A DNA stretch of 6,236 nucleotides from Eubacterium sp. UBA5416 (lineage in GTDB: Bacteria; Bacillota; Clostridia; Lachnospirales; Lachnospiraceae), in NCBI GenBank assembly GCA_002409525.1, contig DHNM01000065.1, positions 2,945 through 9,180 of the forward strand. Reading direction: 5' to 3'. Shown here in pieces: positions 6,058 to 6,236 of this stretch. Below the pieces are notes generated by a model that was not told the origin of the DNA, ran no database searches, and saw only the letters and a program-made list of their open reading frames with translations. The position numbers and the translations under genes are program-made. Every line of letters starts with the position of its first letter. The stretch's first letter is position 1.

Positions 6058-6086
6058 TATCTACACAAATGTTTTGATTCTGTCAA
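6058..6086 (-). promoter_or_regulatory. Sigma-A promoter of the Rrf2 gene
   Basis: On the minus strand, a perfect TTGACA (6081-6086) is followed after exactly 17 bases by TAGATA (6058-6063). Transcription should begin near 6051, just before the GAGGA ribosome binding site. The spacer contains CAAA-ACA-TTTG (minus strand, 6066-6076). An imperfect palindrome, GAGACATATCTC (6087-6098), abuts the -35 box. Either could be an autoregulatory operator, but neither is long enough to call. Confidence 0.82.
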
Positions 6087-6107
6087 GAGACATATCTCAT
6101 GTTTTTG

Positions 6108-6149
6108 CGGGTCCCAAAGCCATGCTTTTTCATGCGAGCATGAAACGCA
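6108..6149 (-). repeat. Palindromic repeat, right copy (inverted relative to 1-42)
   Basis: Its reverse complement matches 1-42 at 38 of 42 positions, including the perfect TTTCATGC / GCATGAAA stem (6128-6145). The loop dinucleotide differs from the left copy. It sits about 20 bases upstream of the Rrf2 -35 box. The two copies point towards each other and bracket all seven genes. A short frame running through it is not credible as a protein, so I treat it as a non-coding repeat. Confidence 0.78.
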
Positions 6150-6175
6150 AGGCCTTTTGACCACATATGATACAC

Positions 6176-6207
6176 GGATTGTTACGCTCTTCGAGCTCTC
6201 ACAATCC
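6176..6207. repeat. Nested inverted repeat in the non-coding right end
   Basis: GGATTGT (6176-6182) and ACAATCC (6201-6207) are perfect 7-base arms enclosing GCTC-TTC-GAGC (6186-6196), so a two-part hairpin can form on either strand. Around it lie further short palindromes: AAGGCCTT (6149-6156), CATATG (6164-6169) and ATTCGAAT (6214-6221). No gene is visible from 6038 to the window end. This may be the outer part of the same repeat unit as 6108-6149, whose left counterpart would lie outside the window. Confidence 0.6.
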
Positions 6208-6236
6208 TAAAACATTCGAATTCCACCCTAATCGGG

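Noticed and set aside
1..6149. The two 42-base repeats as terminal inverted repeats of a transposon
   Set aside because: No transposase, integrase or target-site duplication is visible, the enclosed genes look like ordinary chromosomal genes, and sequence of the right copy's unit may extend outside the bracket.
5979..6164. Minus-strand 61-codon frame through the right repeat, upstream of the Rrf2 gene
   Set aside because: It overlaps the Rrf2 start, spans the promoter and the palindromic repeat, and has no ribosome binding site or recognisable domain. Such frames arise from repeated sequence and are often annotated wrongly as short proteins.
1..6236. CRISPR array, tRNA, rRNA or prophage genes
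   Set aside because: No regularly spaced direct repeats, tRNA-like cloverleaf or phage protein families were seen; coding genes and short intergenic sites account for the window.

Overview
The window looks like a chromosomal segment of an anaerobic, moderately low-GC Firmicute, most likely a gut Lachnospiraceae relative (Blautia/Dorea/Mediterraneibacter type). This is inferred from the protein families (clostridial-type Hcp with a four-Cys N-terminal cluster motif, a clostridial Crp/Fnr-like regulator, a LytH/YunA-like M23 protein), the strong AGGAGG ribosome binding sites and the non-ATG starts (two GTG, one TTG). Exact species cannot be fixed from the sequence alone.

Layout. Positions 1-42 carry one copy of a palindromic repeat. 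Positions 83-1997 hold a three-gene minus-strand operon, in transcription order: a Crp/Fnr-family regulator, a large ThrE/YjjP-like exporter subunit and a small YjjB-like subunit. Positions 2112-4442 hold a divergent plus-strand pair: a ferredoxin-like 4Fe-4S protein with a Cys-containing C-terminal domain, and the hybrid cluster protein Hcp. A strong 16-bp bidirectional terminator hairpin (4463-4505) separates hcp from two further minus-strand genes: an Rrf2-family regulator (5636-6037) and, downstream of it, a membrane-anchored M23 metallopeptidase (4505-5578). Positions 6108-6149 hold the second, inverted copy of the repeat, followed by a palindrome-rich non-coding tail to the window end.

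How it fits together. Hcp and its ferredoxin partner are a nitrosative-stress/anaerobic redox module, and the divergent Crp/Fnr-like protein is the obvious candidate regulator (HcpR-like). The 114-bp gap between them (1998-2111) holds two back-to-back promoters whose -10 boxes are one base apart, and one 16-bp palindrome. That palindrome falls at about -41.5 for the hcp side and just downstream of the start site for the regulator side, so one site could activate hcp and repress the regulator/exporter operon. The exporter genes are tightly coupled to the regulator (8-nt gap, then a 4-nt overlap), which suggests that solute export shares this control. The Rrf2 protein has three C-terminal cysteines suited to an Fe-S cluster and has its own near-consensus promoter.

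The most notable unexplained items are the overlapping promoter switch, the pair of 42-bp inverted repeats about 6.1 kb apart, the Cys-rich C-terminal domain of the ferredoxin-like protein, and a stable hairpin just upstream of the hcp ribosome binding site.
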